DNA of 64,000 nucleotides from Fimenecus sp045631225 (GTDB lineage: Bacteria; Bacillota; Clostridia; Oscillospirales; Acutalibacteraceae). Shown here in pieces: positions 52,092 to 59,263 of this stretch (its first letter is position 1; each line of letters begins with the position of its first letter). A program made the translations under genes and the position numbers. The notes below the pieces were generated by a model that was given only the letters and a program-made list of their open reading frames with translations, did not search any database and was not told where the DNA came from. Location of the stretch: the NCBI GenBank assembly GCA_045631225.1, contig JAZQUG010000003.1, forward strand, positions 1 through 64,000, read 5' to 3'.

Positions 52092-53243
52092 ATGGCGGGA
52101 TTAAAGGTGTTTGTATCATCAACTTGTTACGACTTATCGATTTTGCGTTCTGATTTGAGAGCATTTATAGTATCACTAGGCTATGATCCTATTATGAGCG
52201 ACTATGCAGATGTTGTATATGACCCAAGACAGCATACACACACTAGTTGTGTTGAAGAAGTTAGCAATTGTGATATGTTAGTTCTTGTTATTGGCTCAAG
52301 ATATGGAGGAAAAGGCATACCAGAAGCTTTAAATAAGGTCGATATTTCTTCTATGGATGAGTTGTTAAAAAATGTAAAAGATAATAAATTACAGCTTTCA
52401 ATAACACAATTAGAAGTGATTGAGGCAATAAAAAAGAATATACCTGTTTATACATTTATTGATAAAAAAGTATATTATGAACATGAATTATATGAAAAGA
52501 ATAGGGATGCTGCGGATAAAATAGTTTTTCCGGCGATTGATAAACAGGAGACTGCTAAATACATCTTCGAATTTATTAATTTTTTGCGTTTAAAATCAGT
52601 AGGCAATTCGATATTTCAGTTTGAAAAAATGCAAGATATTGAAGAGGTGTTGAAAAAGCAGTGGTCAGGATACTTTCAACGTTTGTTAAATGAACAAAGG
52701 CATCGTACAGAAGAAAGAAAAAGAGTGGATATATTGAGTGAACAATTTGAGGATTTAAAAACAGCATTATTATCTTCAATTGCAAATGGAGATCAAAGAA
52801 AAGTTGCAAAAGGTATTGTTAATTATCGTAGATTGTTAGAGCTGGCAATATCACTTAAGATATCGAAAAACAAGTTAAAAACTTGTAAAGGCGATTTTAA
52901 TGAACTTTTAAAGGAAAATAAAATTGAACATATTATTGACGCTAGATTAATAAGGAAGGGAGAAAGGGGATATCCTGGAATTTTCTTTATTAAAAATGAC
53001 GATACATTCTATGATTGTAGAATGAGTTATGAATTATTAACAGACATAGAGTATGATTGGAATAGTTATAAAACAGAAGGTAGTGAAATAAAGGAATTAT
53101 TATACGAAACAATATCTGAAATGTATTCGCCGAGAATGTCTTTTTGCAGATATATCAATGAACCTTTTGGACAATTTAGAAACCAATTAATGTATAATTC
53201 AGAGAAATTGGATAATGAGATTCTTTGGGATGCTAAAGAATAA
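52092..53243 (+). CDS. DUF4062 protein (TIR-like fold), probable defence effector
   Basis: 383 residues from the ATG at 52092 (GGAGG upstream; earlier TTG less likely). N-terminal domain KVFVSSTCYDLSILRSDLRAF, SDYADVVYDP and CDMLVLVIGSRYGG match DUF4062, a TIR/Flavodoxin-like fold commonly linked to NLR and defence proteins. C-terminal half helical and charged, no family recognised. Single gene with its own terminator; likely senses or cuts a nucleotide but no activity can be read. Confidence 0.8.
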   Translation: MAGLKVFVSSTCYDLSILRSDLRAFIVSLGYDPIMSDYADVVYDPRQHTHTSCVEEVSNCDMLVLVIGSRYGGKGIPEALNKVDISSMDELLKNVKDNKLQLSITQLEVIEAIKKNIPVYTFIDKKVYYEHELYEKNRDAADKIVFPAIDKQETAKYIFEFINFLRLKSVGNSIFQFEKMQDIEEVLKKQWSGYFQRLLNEQRHRTEERKRVDILSEQFEDLKTALLSSIANGDQRKVAKGIVNYRRLLELAISLKISKNKLKTCKGDFNELLKENKIEHIIDARLIRKGERGYPGIFFIKNDDTFYDCRMSYELLTDIEYDWNSYKTEGSEIKELLYETISEMYSPRMSFCRYINEPFGQFRNQLMYNSEKLDNEILWDAKE

Positions 53244-53344
53244 ATCTATAAAATTATACAACAAGAATCTGTGAAGTCTTTTGATAAGACAACACAATTA
53301 CTATAATTTTTTTAATTAATAAGAAATTAATAATAGCAACTATG

Positions 53345-53387
53345 ATATGCACCAAGAAAGTTAGGTCTTTTGGAGGTGCATATTTTT
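53345..53387 (+). terminator. Terminator of the DUF4062 gene
   Basis: ATATGCACC/GGTGCATAT stem, then TTTTTCTT. A second hairpin (ATCTCACA/TGTGGGAT with T-tail) follows at 53418-53445. The stretch 53446-53563 holds no gene. Confidence 0.8.
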
Positions 53388-53563
53388 CTTAATAATTCAT
53401 TTTTTATTATACTATTAATCTCACATTAATTTGTGGGATTTTTTGCTTTGCAGTTGTTTATGGAATTACATACTATTTACACATAAAAACACGAAAGGAG
53501 TTAGATACGACAAGACAAATAAAATATAAATACTATTTCTAAATAAAGGAGGAATTGAAAAAA

Positions 53564-53872
53564 ATGCTACATACCGATGAACTTAAAAGATTATTAAGAT
53601 ATGACTCAAATGTTTATTACGGCAGGGGATATCTTAAGAAAATCGATAAAAATCAAAAAGTTGCGGTGATTGATGAGGATTGTTCTATGCCAATTGTTCT
53701 CATTCATTGCTATAACTACAGTCAGAAAGAACTTGATGAAATAAGCAAGTGCCTTGATAGTTTTTTCTACTATCAACTACCAAATTATCACATAGGAGCA
53801 AATAAAACGATTTTGATGTTCATAGAAACGTCTCTCTTTGTAAAATATTTAAAAGAACTGGAGGAAGATTGA
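53564..53872 (+). CDS. Hypothetical protein, 102 residues
   Basis: Starts at the ATG at 53564 with AGGAGG 10 bases upstream. Soluble; beta-alpha composition (YYGRGYLKKIDKNQKVAVIDEDCSMP...). No family recognised. Lies 25 bases before another unknown gene, so these are probably one unit upstream of the recombinase terminator. May be element-specific. Confidence 0.55.
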   Translation: MLHTDELKRLLRYDSNVYYGRGYLKKIDKNQKVAVIDEDCSMPIVLIHCYNYSQKELDEISKCLDSFFYYQLPNYHIGANKTILMFIETSLFVKYLKELEED

Positions 53873-53897
53873 AATACTACACATAGAAATAACGGAA

Positions 53898-54632
53898 ATG
53901 AATGAATTGAATGCATACCGACCTATATTCAAAAATTATATCAGGGCAAACAGACTGTTATCAAAAGGGTGTTTAGAAGAATTAGAAAAGCTTCAGAATT
54001 TCTTCTTCGCATATAATCTTACTAATGATGAGTTGAGACGCTGTGAGGATTATATGGATGTTGGTGATTATATGATTTTATTTAGCATAAATCTGTACAA
54101 CAACAGTCTAATATTTAAAATTTGCGGTAAAATTGACACTCGAAAGATTGGACAAATTAAAGAAAAAATTATTAAGATTCTGACGGGTGAGAGATTTGAT
54201 TTATATATATCTGGCTATAAAAAATTATATGAAAAGCAAAAGCTTTTAGTCTGTGAATTAAACTTTTATGGTGAAAGATGCACTCCGTTATTTAAGGAGA
54301 AAATCTTAAATAAAGTTAAGGGTGTAAAAGTGGCAGATAGGATTCTTGGCGAAGCTGTTGAACCTCTCGATGTCATAAAAGCCATTGAAAACAATGAGAG
54401 TATTGCAACTATAACCCGATGTGTTTTAGCACCTGAAACCGGGGAAGTAAATGTTTATGTTAATCTTTTCGCTGCTACAAACAAGATTGATAAAATCAAA
54501 GATGATTTGGATGCAATAATGCTTGGTTTTATGCTTTATACAGAGTTCTATAAAACGACATTTGTGCCTTTCACCGGACAGAGTTTCACTCAATATCAGA
54601 TTTGTTACACGAATTTAATGAGTTGTATATAA
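53898..54632 (+). CDS. Hypothetical protein, 244 residues
   Basis: Soluble, mixed alpha/beta. Contains LEKLQNFFFAYNLTNDELRRCEDYMDVGDYM near the start and AIENNESIATITRC later. No recognised domain. Second gene of a two-gene unit on the accessory element; no ribosome site of note. The strand is opposite to the recombinase, whose terminator lies 150 bases further. Confidence 0.55.
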   Translation: MNELNAYRPIFKNYIRANRLLSKGCLEELEKLQNFFFAYNLTNDELRRCEDYMDVGDYMILFSINLYNNSLIFKICGKIDTRKIGQIKEKIIKILTGERFDLYISGYKKLYEKQKLLVCELNFYGERCTPLFKEKILNKVKGVKVADRILGEAVEPLDVIKAIENNESIATITRCVLAPETGEVNVYVNLFAATNKIDKIKDDLDAIMLGFMLYTEFYKTTFVPFTGQSFTQYQICYTNLMSCI

Positions 54633-54785
54633 AATTTTCGTTTGTGAATGTTTATTATAATTCATACTATTATTGCTGAAATAAATCACATATGGAGTTA
54701 AGAGAAAGGAACTCCAATGTAATCAGCCCGTTCATTTAAGGCTCCTTATATGCTTTCCTTGTTTTGTCATTTGTTGTTATATTAA

Positions 54786-54823
54786 AATCCCGAGGACGAT
54801 AATCGTTAGTCGTTCTCGGGATT
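54786..54823 (-). terminator. Terminator of the recombinase operon
   Basis: AATCCCGAG/CTCGGGATT outer stem with ACGA/TCGT inside, 14 bases after the recombinase stop on the minus strand. Confidence 0.85.
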
Positions 54824-54836
54824 CACTTATATAAAA

Positions 54837-56582
54837 TTATTTTTGTTCTTTTATTACTTCTTCCAATGAAACCTCATAATTATTTAACGCACCCTTGGTA
54901 GCATATTTATACGTGAAAGAACGAGGAAAATTATTGAGGAAAACTTCAATTTCATTGGAGTCAGTATTAACGATAATCTTATCACACAGGCTTCCGTAAA
55001 GAATGTTGTTGTCGGCATTTGGGTCTATTTCAAAGAAATCATCAAGCATTTTTTTGAACGCTTCTTGTTCTTCAATCAAAGCCTTTTCATTGTCCTGCTC
55101 TTTTAGTGAGGTTATTTTCTTTTCAAGCTCCTGAATAGTAGCAAAAGTGCTTTCAAGATTTTTACTGTAGTTAGCTATTCGTGCATTGATAAGTCGCGCC
55201 TCATATTCATCCGAGATAAAGGCTTTTTTTGCATTTAAAGTAGCTAATTCGGTATTAAAGTAGTTGAAATTATTGTTTTCAGTATCAAGTTCGCCTTCAA
55301 GCTTTTTTATCTGAGTGCTGAGTTTATTTACATCTGAATTTTTAATTTTAGAAATTTCCTTTTCAATTTCAGCCTTGATTCTTTCTTTATTAAGATTTAT
55401 TTGGTTAATTGTTTGCCACATAACAGCATTGAGAACATTGGTTGAAATACTTACTGAACTGCATTCGTTTTTACCGTATCTGCTGTTGGTATAGCATCTC
55501 CAACGTTGATGATAGCCACTTTTTGTTTTTTTGTTTGTGCTGACAAAATGACCGTGACATTTTCCACACAGAACTTTTCCGCTCGACCAGTAACGATTGC
55601 TGTGTCGGGATTTCTTTTCTTCAGGAATTCTTTTAGTGAAGGTATCAAATCTTTTTTGAACCTTTTCCCAGGTATCCCTATCAATAATCGCTGGATGGTT
55701 GTTTGGGACACGAATTTTGTCGTGGTTATGTCTTTTGTTGTCTTCTACCGTTGTGTCGTTCTTGATTTGTTTGTGTGTCATAGTGTCAGACACATAAGAT
55801 TTTCGGAATATAAAATCTCCGACATACTTTTCATTCTTAAGAATTCGTCTTATTTTTGCACTTGACCAGGTGTGTCTGAGTTTAGTCCCTTTGGTGTATT
55901 CCGGTTTGAAATTCGGATATTTTGCCTTTAATTCTTTGCAGATTGTGTCTGAACCTTTACCGTTGGCATACTCGGTAAAAATGTATTTTACAATTTCAAC
56001 TTCTTCTTCGTTATCCACAATCTGCATTTTTCCATTAACAGGTATGTATCCGAGCATTCCATGTCCAAATTCTATTCCGTTTTCCACCTTAAAGGTTTGA
56101 GAGAAAATAACACGAGAACTTGTTCTTCTTACTTCATATTCTGCCTGTTCAGCACATCGTCTGAGATAATCCATATCTCTGCTATTTTGGGTGCAAAGAT
56201 TGTCGGCTTCAAATTTGACAAAAATGTTAAGTGAAGCGAGTTCGTCAAAAATGTTAAGCGCATCCCTCATATTTCTCGTAAAACGAGATAATTCTTTGAC
56301 AAGAATGAAATCCACTTTCTTTTTTCGACAATCTTCTAAAAGTCTATTAAAGTTTGGTCTTTGTTCGATTGTTGTTCCACTTATACCTTCGTCATAATAT
56401 ACTTCGACCAAAGACCATTTTGGATTATCCCTAATCTTTTTTTCAAAGTATGCTTTTTGAACTTCTAACGAGTCTTCGAGTTTGTCGTTCGAGACGCGAC
56501 AGTAAGCTGCGACTTTTATATTATCGCGTGTTTCAACAGGGGTAGGAGTAGCTGATTGAATTATTTCAATTTTTCTTTCCAT
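54837..56582 (-). CDS. Large serine recombinase (integrase)
   Basis: 581 residues. Resolvase domain KVAAYCRVSNDKLEDS with catalytic Ser31, VEVYYDEGISGTTIEQRPNF and ILVKELSRFTRN; a Recombinase domain (GYIPVNGKMQIVDNEEE, SSAKIRRILKNEKYVGDF); zinc ribbon (LCGKC...CYT...C) and a coiled coil (~420-520). This type integrates and excises elements at short att sites. Starts 1 base after the stop of the SpoVAC-fusion gene (AAAGGA 9 bases upstream), so both are made from the same transcript. Confidence 0.92.
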   Translation of the reverse strand: MERKIEIIQSATPTPVETRDNIKVAAYCRVSNDKLEDSLEVQKAYFEKKIRDNPKWSLVEVYYDEGISGTTIEQRPNFNRLLEDCRKKKVDFILVKELSRFTRNMRDALNIFDELASLNIFVKFEADNLCTQNSRDMDYLRRCAEQAEYEVRRTSSRVIFSQTFKVENGIEFGHGMLGYIPVNGKMQIVDNEEEVEIVKYIFTEYANGKGSDTICKELKAKYPNFKPEYTKGTKLRHTWSSAKIRRILKNEKYVGDFIFRKSYVSDTMTHKQIKNDTTVEDNKRHNHDKIRVPNNHPAIIDRDTWEKVQKRFDTFTKRIPEEKKSRHSNRYWSSGKVLCGKCHGHFVSTNKKTKSGYHQRWRCYTNSRYGKNECSSVSISTNVLNAVMWQTINQINLNKERIKAEIEKEISKIKNSDVNKLSTQIKKLEGELDTENNNFNYFNTELATLNAKKAFISDEYEARLINARIANYSKNLESTFATIQELEKKITSLKEQDNEKALIEEQEAFKKMLDDFFEIDPNADNNILYGSLCDKIIVNTDSNEIEVFLNNFPRSFTYKYATKGALNNYEVSLEEVIKEQK

Positions 56583-56583
56583 A

Positions 56584-57306
56584 TCATGATTCCTTTGTTA
56601 TTAACGTGTTGTAGTCCTCAAATGATAGTTTTCCATTTTCATAGCAATGACGATAAAATGCGTTTTTTACATCAGTAATAAGCTGAGCATCAGCCACATT
56701 TGAAGCATTGACACCGGATGCCGGTGTATAGCTGACAACCATATGAGTGTTTGGTGTTGGTGATGTGCTGCCCAACATATTGAACAAAACGGGGGTTTTG
56801 ATTAGAGTGTCAATAGCCTCATCAGAAAGAACGGATAACTGTTCTATAATATGATTGACACCTTTGCTTTTTTGTGAAATAATTTCATTGAAGACAGATT
56901 CAATTGTGTCGAATAAATCTTCCGGGATATCGAAAATATCGTGCATATTTGCAACTCCTTTCAGTGTTATAATTGTTAATACAAGTATAACATATACAAA
57001 GGAAAATACAAGTAGCAATTTAAGGACATTTGTGGGAACGATGGTGCCTGCACCTGCGTGCTTTGCTATTTTGTCAAAAACACCGATTCCTGTAAGGATT
57101 GCAGCAATTACAATCAGCACAGATGGTGTCAAAGCCTTAACTGAATCCTCTGAAAAGTGCATTTTCTCAAATCCCCAATTGAGAAATTGTCCGAAGGTGC
57201 ATATTGCACCACCGATAGTAAAGGCTTTTATGCAGTTTTTAAGCTTTGGGGACGGTGGAGACGCTTTATCAGCCATTTTACTATATTCGTTATTTGTAGT
57301 TGACAT
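56584..57306 (-). CDS. SpoVAC N-terminus fused in frame to an element-encoded protein
   Basis: 240 residues from the ATG at 57306 (GGAAGTG upstream). Residues 1-91 are SpoVAC up to AGAGTIVP, two membrane segments (NCIKAFTIGGAICTFGQFLNW and SVLIVIAAILTGIGVF). Then TNVLKLLLVFSFVYVILVLTI, a third membrane helix, and ~120 residues of helical DIFDIPEDLFDTIESVFNEIISQK followed by a C-terminal tail with ENGKLSFEDYNTLITKES (SHOCT-like). The element ORF is thus driven and started by spoVAC. Ends next to the recombinase gene. Confidence 0.85.
   Translation of the reverse strand: MSTTNNEYSKMADKASPPSPKLKNCIKAFTIGGAICTFGQFLNWGFEKMHFSEDSVKALTPSVLIVIAAILTGIGVFDKIAKHAGAGTIVPTNVLKLLLVFSFVYVILVLTIITLKGVANMHDIFDIPEDLFDTIESVFNEIISQKSKGVNHIIEQLSVLSDEAIDTLIKTPVLFNMLGSTSPTPNTHMVVSYTPASGVNASNVADAQLITDVKNAFYRHCYENGKLSFEDYNTLITKES
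57034..57048 (-). other. Right recombination core (att)
   Basis: GGCACCATCGTTCCC, codons GTIVP of SpoVAC, same reading frame and orientation as the left core at 38427. 11 of 15 bases match. Confidence 0.7.
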
Positions 57307-57430
57307 AAAATCACTTCCAATCAATAATAGGTTTTCCTGAAAAGTCTTTTTTATTATGAGAAATTATGACAATAATTGAAATGATATTGGTTTTATGATA
57401 ATATATCTGTGATATAATAATTACAGGAGA
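57306..57430 (-). promoter_or_regulatory. spoVAC upstream region
   Basis: AT-rich 125 bases between divergent genes. On the minus strand a CATAATA (sigma-G-like -10, CATnMTA) is visible but no good GMATR -35; a forespore promoter is expected from the gene but not proven here. Confidence 0.35.
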
Positions 57431-57436
57431 ATGTTT

Positions 57437-58303
57437 GTGAAAAACGAAAAAGTCAATAAGCTGTGTCGTGTGATAATGGTTATACTTGGTGCGTTGATTG
57501 TCTTTTTCAGTGCCGATTTCATTTTAAGTGAAATTACTGATGTTTGGGCATATGAAGATGCAACAGGCAACGATACAGAATGGAATAAAATTACAGAAAA
57601 ATTTGAAAATAATACAGAACTTACGGAAGAGGATTATGAGGAAATTTTCTTGCAGACAGGACTTGGAAAACCTGCAGTTGATAAGCTTTTGAGTGATGGC
57701 AGAGTGGATAAAGTCGACGAATACAGAGATTATTATCTTGCAGATAAGGATTATTATTGTTACAGAAAAGGTGTTTTTGCTTGTCACGAACGAATCACTG
57801 ATACAGATGGTCAGGAGATTCGCAATCCTGAATTTGCAGATTTACAGAACGGTGATATTATAGTTACCTTAAGCATTCATTCTCTTGGTTGGCGCCACGG
57901 TCACGCAACGATTATTACGGATGCTGAAAACGGTATTGGTGTTCAGGCTGTTATGATTGGTGAAAAATCAAACAATTCCCAAATATGGTCATGGACAAAG
58001 TACCCTTTGGTTGCGGTTTTAAGACCGAAGAATGTGGACGAATCTACAAGAAATCAAGCGGGACAATTTGCAGAAGAAAATCTGAAGGGCTTGTACTATT
58101 CCTTTTCAGGCGGTGTGTTTTCGGGCAGAGACGGTGATAAAACTCCCGCCACAACACAGTGTGCACATCTTGTCTGGTATGCATATCTGACTTGTGGAAT
58201 TGACATTGCTCCCGAGAGTGGAAAAATAATCACTCCAAAGGATTTTTTGAGAAGTGAAAACCTTGAAATTGTACAGGTTTACGGTAATATTACAGATATT
58301 TGA
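57437..58303 (+). CDS. Membrane-anchored papain-like (NlpC/P60-type, YiiX-like) hydrolase
   Basis: 288 residues from the GTG at 57437 (ACAGGAG 6 bases upstream); the ATG at 57431 is too close to that site. One N-terminal membrane segment (VIMVILGALIVFFSADFIL). The catalytic core has LQNGDIIVTLSIHSLGWRHGHATIIT (His) and TTQCAHLVWYAYLTCG (Cys), the permuted papain arrangement of YiiX/YebB-like proteins. Likely trims peptidoglycan or lipids outside the membrane. Transcribed away from spoVAC. Terminator at 58322. Confidence 0.72.
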   Translation: MKNEKVNKLCRVIMVILGALIVFFSADFILSEITDVWAYEDATGNDTEWNKITEKFENNTELTEEDYEEIFLQTGLGKPAVDKLLSDGRVDKVDEYRDYYLADKDYYCYRKGVFACHERITDTDGQEIRNPEFADLQNGDIIVTLSIHSLGWRHGHATIITDAENGIGVQAVMIGEKSNNSQIWSWTKYPLVAVLRPKNVDESTRNQAGQFAEENLKGLYYSFSGGVFSGRDGDKTPATTQCAHLVWYAYLTCGIDIAPESGKIITPKDFLRSENLEIVQVYGNITDI

Positions 58304-58321
58304 AAAATATGATTTATAAAG

Positions 58322-58354
58322 AGGTGTTTTCAATGACGGAAACACCTTATTTTG
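58322..58354 (+). terminator. Terminator of the YiiX-like gene
   Basis: AGGTGTTT/AAACACCT hairpin with 10-base loop, then TATTTTGTT. Confidence 0.8.
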
Positions 58355-58376
58355 TTGATTTTCAAGGATTTTCTAC

Positions 58377-58405
58377 TTGTATTATTATGGTTTATTTGGT
58401 ATAAT
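58377..58405 (+). promoter_or_regulatory. Promoter of the rlmB operon
   Basis: TTGTAT, 17 bases, TATAAT; 66 bases before the ATG. Confidence 0.6.
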
Positions 58406-58471
58406 GAATTGTTAAAATTATTATCTATAACTATATACTTTTTTGTGTGATGCTCAAGAAGGAGTTCTAAA

Positions 58472-59221
58472 ATGGATTTGTTTAATGAAGAAAAAAAGAA
58501 GGACCTGATAATCGGCAGAAATGCTGTAACAGAGCTTATAAAATCAGGTCGTGAAATTGATACACTTTTTGTACTTCGTGGTGAAAAAACCGGTTCTGTA
58601 GGAAAGATAATCGGTCAGTGTCGTGATAAAGGTGCTGTTGTCAAAGAGGTTGACAAAAAGAAGCTTGACTTTATGTGTGGACACAGTAATCATCAGGGGG
58701 TTGTGGCAATTTGTGCAGCTCACGACTATGCAACTGTTGAGGAAATCCTTGCAGTTGCTGAGGAAAGAGGAGAAGCTCCGTTTATCGTGGCTTGTGACGG
58801 AATTGAAGACCCACACAATTTGGGTGCTATTATCCGTACTGCTGAGGCTGCGGGTGTTCACGGGATTATTATTCCGAAGCGTAGAAGTGCATCACTTAAC
58901 TATACTGTCGGTAAAACAAGTGCAGGTGCACTTGAATATATGAAGGTTGCTCGTGTTTCAAATCTTGCATCAACACTTCAGGAGCTTAAAGACAAAGGAA
59001 TGTGGGTTTACGGTGCGGATATGGACGGAGAGGATGCTCGTTCAGTTAATTTTGATGGTGCTGCAGTTCTTGTAATTGGTTCAGAAGGTGACGGAATGAG
59101 CAGAATAGTTCGTGAAAAATGCGATTTTATTGTTTCACTTAAAATGAAAGGGCAGATAAATTCTCTTAATGCTTCCGTAGCAGGTGGAATTTTAATGTAC
59201 GAGATTTCATATAAAAGATAG
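58472..59221 (+). CDS. rlmB: 23S rRNA (guanosine-2'-O)-methyltransferase RlmB (SpoU family)
   Basis: 249 residues. N-terminal substrate-binding domain (LIIGRNAVTELIKSGREID, HQGVVA) and SPOUT knot with GIEDPHNLGAIIRTAEAAGVHGIIIPKRR, VLVIGSEGDGMSR and LKMKGQINSLNASVAGGI. Methylates G2251 of the peptidyl-transferase loop in E. coli. Has AAGGAG upstream. Heads the run to the TrmN6-like gene, tight spacing. Confidence 0.93.
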   Translation: MDLFNEEKKKDLIIGRNAVTELIKSGREIDTLFVLRGEKTGSVGKIIGQCRDKGAVVKEVDKKKLDFMCGHSNHQGVVAICAAHDYATVEEILAVAEERGEAPFIVACDGIEDPHNLGAIIRTAEAAGVHGIIIPKRRSASLNYTVGKTSAGALEYMKVARVSNLASTLQELKDKGMWVYGADMDGEDARSVNFDGAAVLVIGSEGDGMSRIVREKCDFIVSLKMKGQINSLNASVAGGILMYEISYKR

Positions 59222-59263
59222 TGTGACAGAATGTTTAAAAATTTTTCGGGGGGAAATTTTATT

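Larger units (their letters stand above)
38427..57048 (-). mobile_element. Integrated element of ~18.6 kb inside spoVAC (serine-recombinase type, plasmid-like part)
   Basis: Bounded by the direct cores GGTACAATAGTACCC (38441-38427) and GGCACCATCGTTCCC (57048-57034), minus strand, 11 of 15 bases alike. Contents: membrane-anchored ECF sigma factor and secreted proteins (38.6-44.6 kb), a decayed second spoVAC 3' end (44.8 kb), MobV relaxase, Rep_3 initiator and iterons (45-46.9 kb), defence genes (47.2-53.2 kb), two unknowns, and a large serine recombinase at the right end. No tail, capsid or type IV secretion genes, so it should be mobilisable rather than self-transmissible. The inner spoVAC copy suggests two stacked insertions. 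Confidence 0.85.

Noticed and set aside
54693..54715. GGAGTT/GAACTCC hairpin as an att or terminator site
   Set aside because: No T-tract, and the spoVAC cores already define the element ends.
38427..57048. A prophage in spoVAC
   Set aside because: No capsid, portal, terminase, tail or lysis gene can be read in the 18.6 kb; the gene set is plasmid-like.
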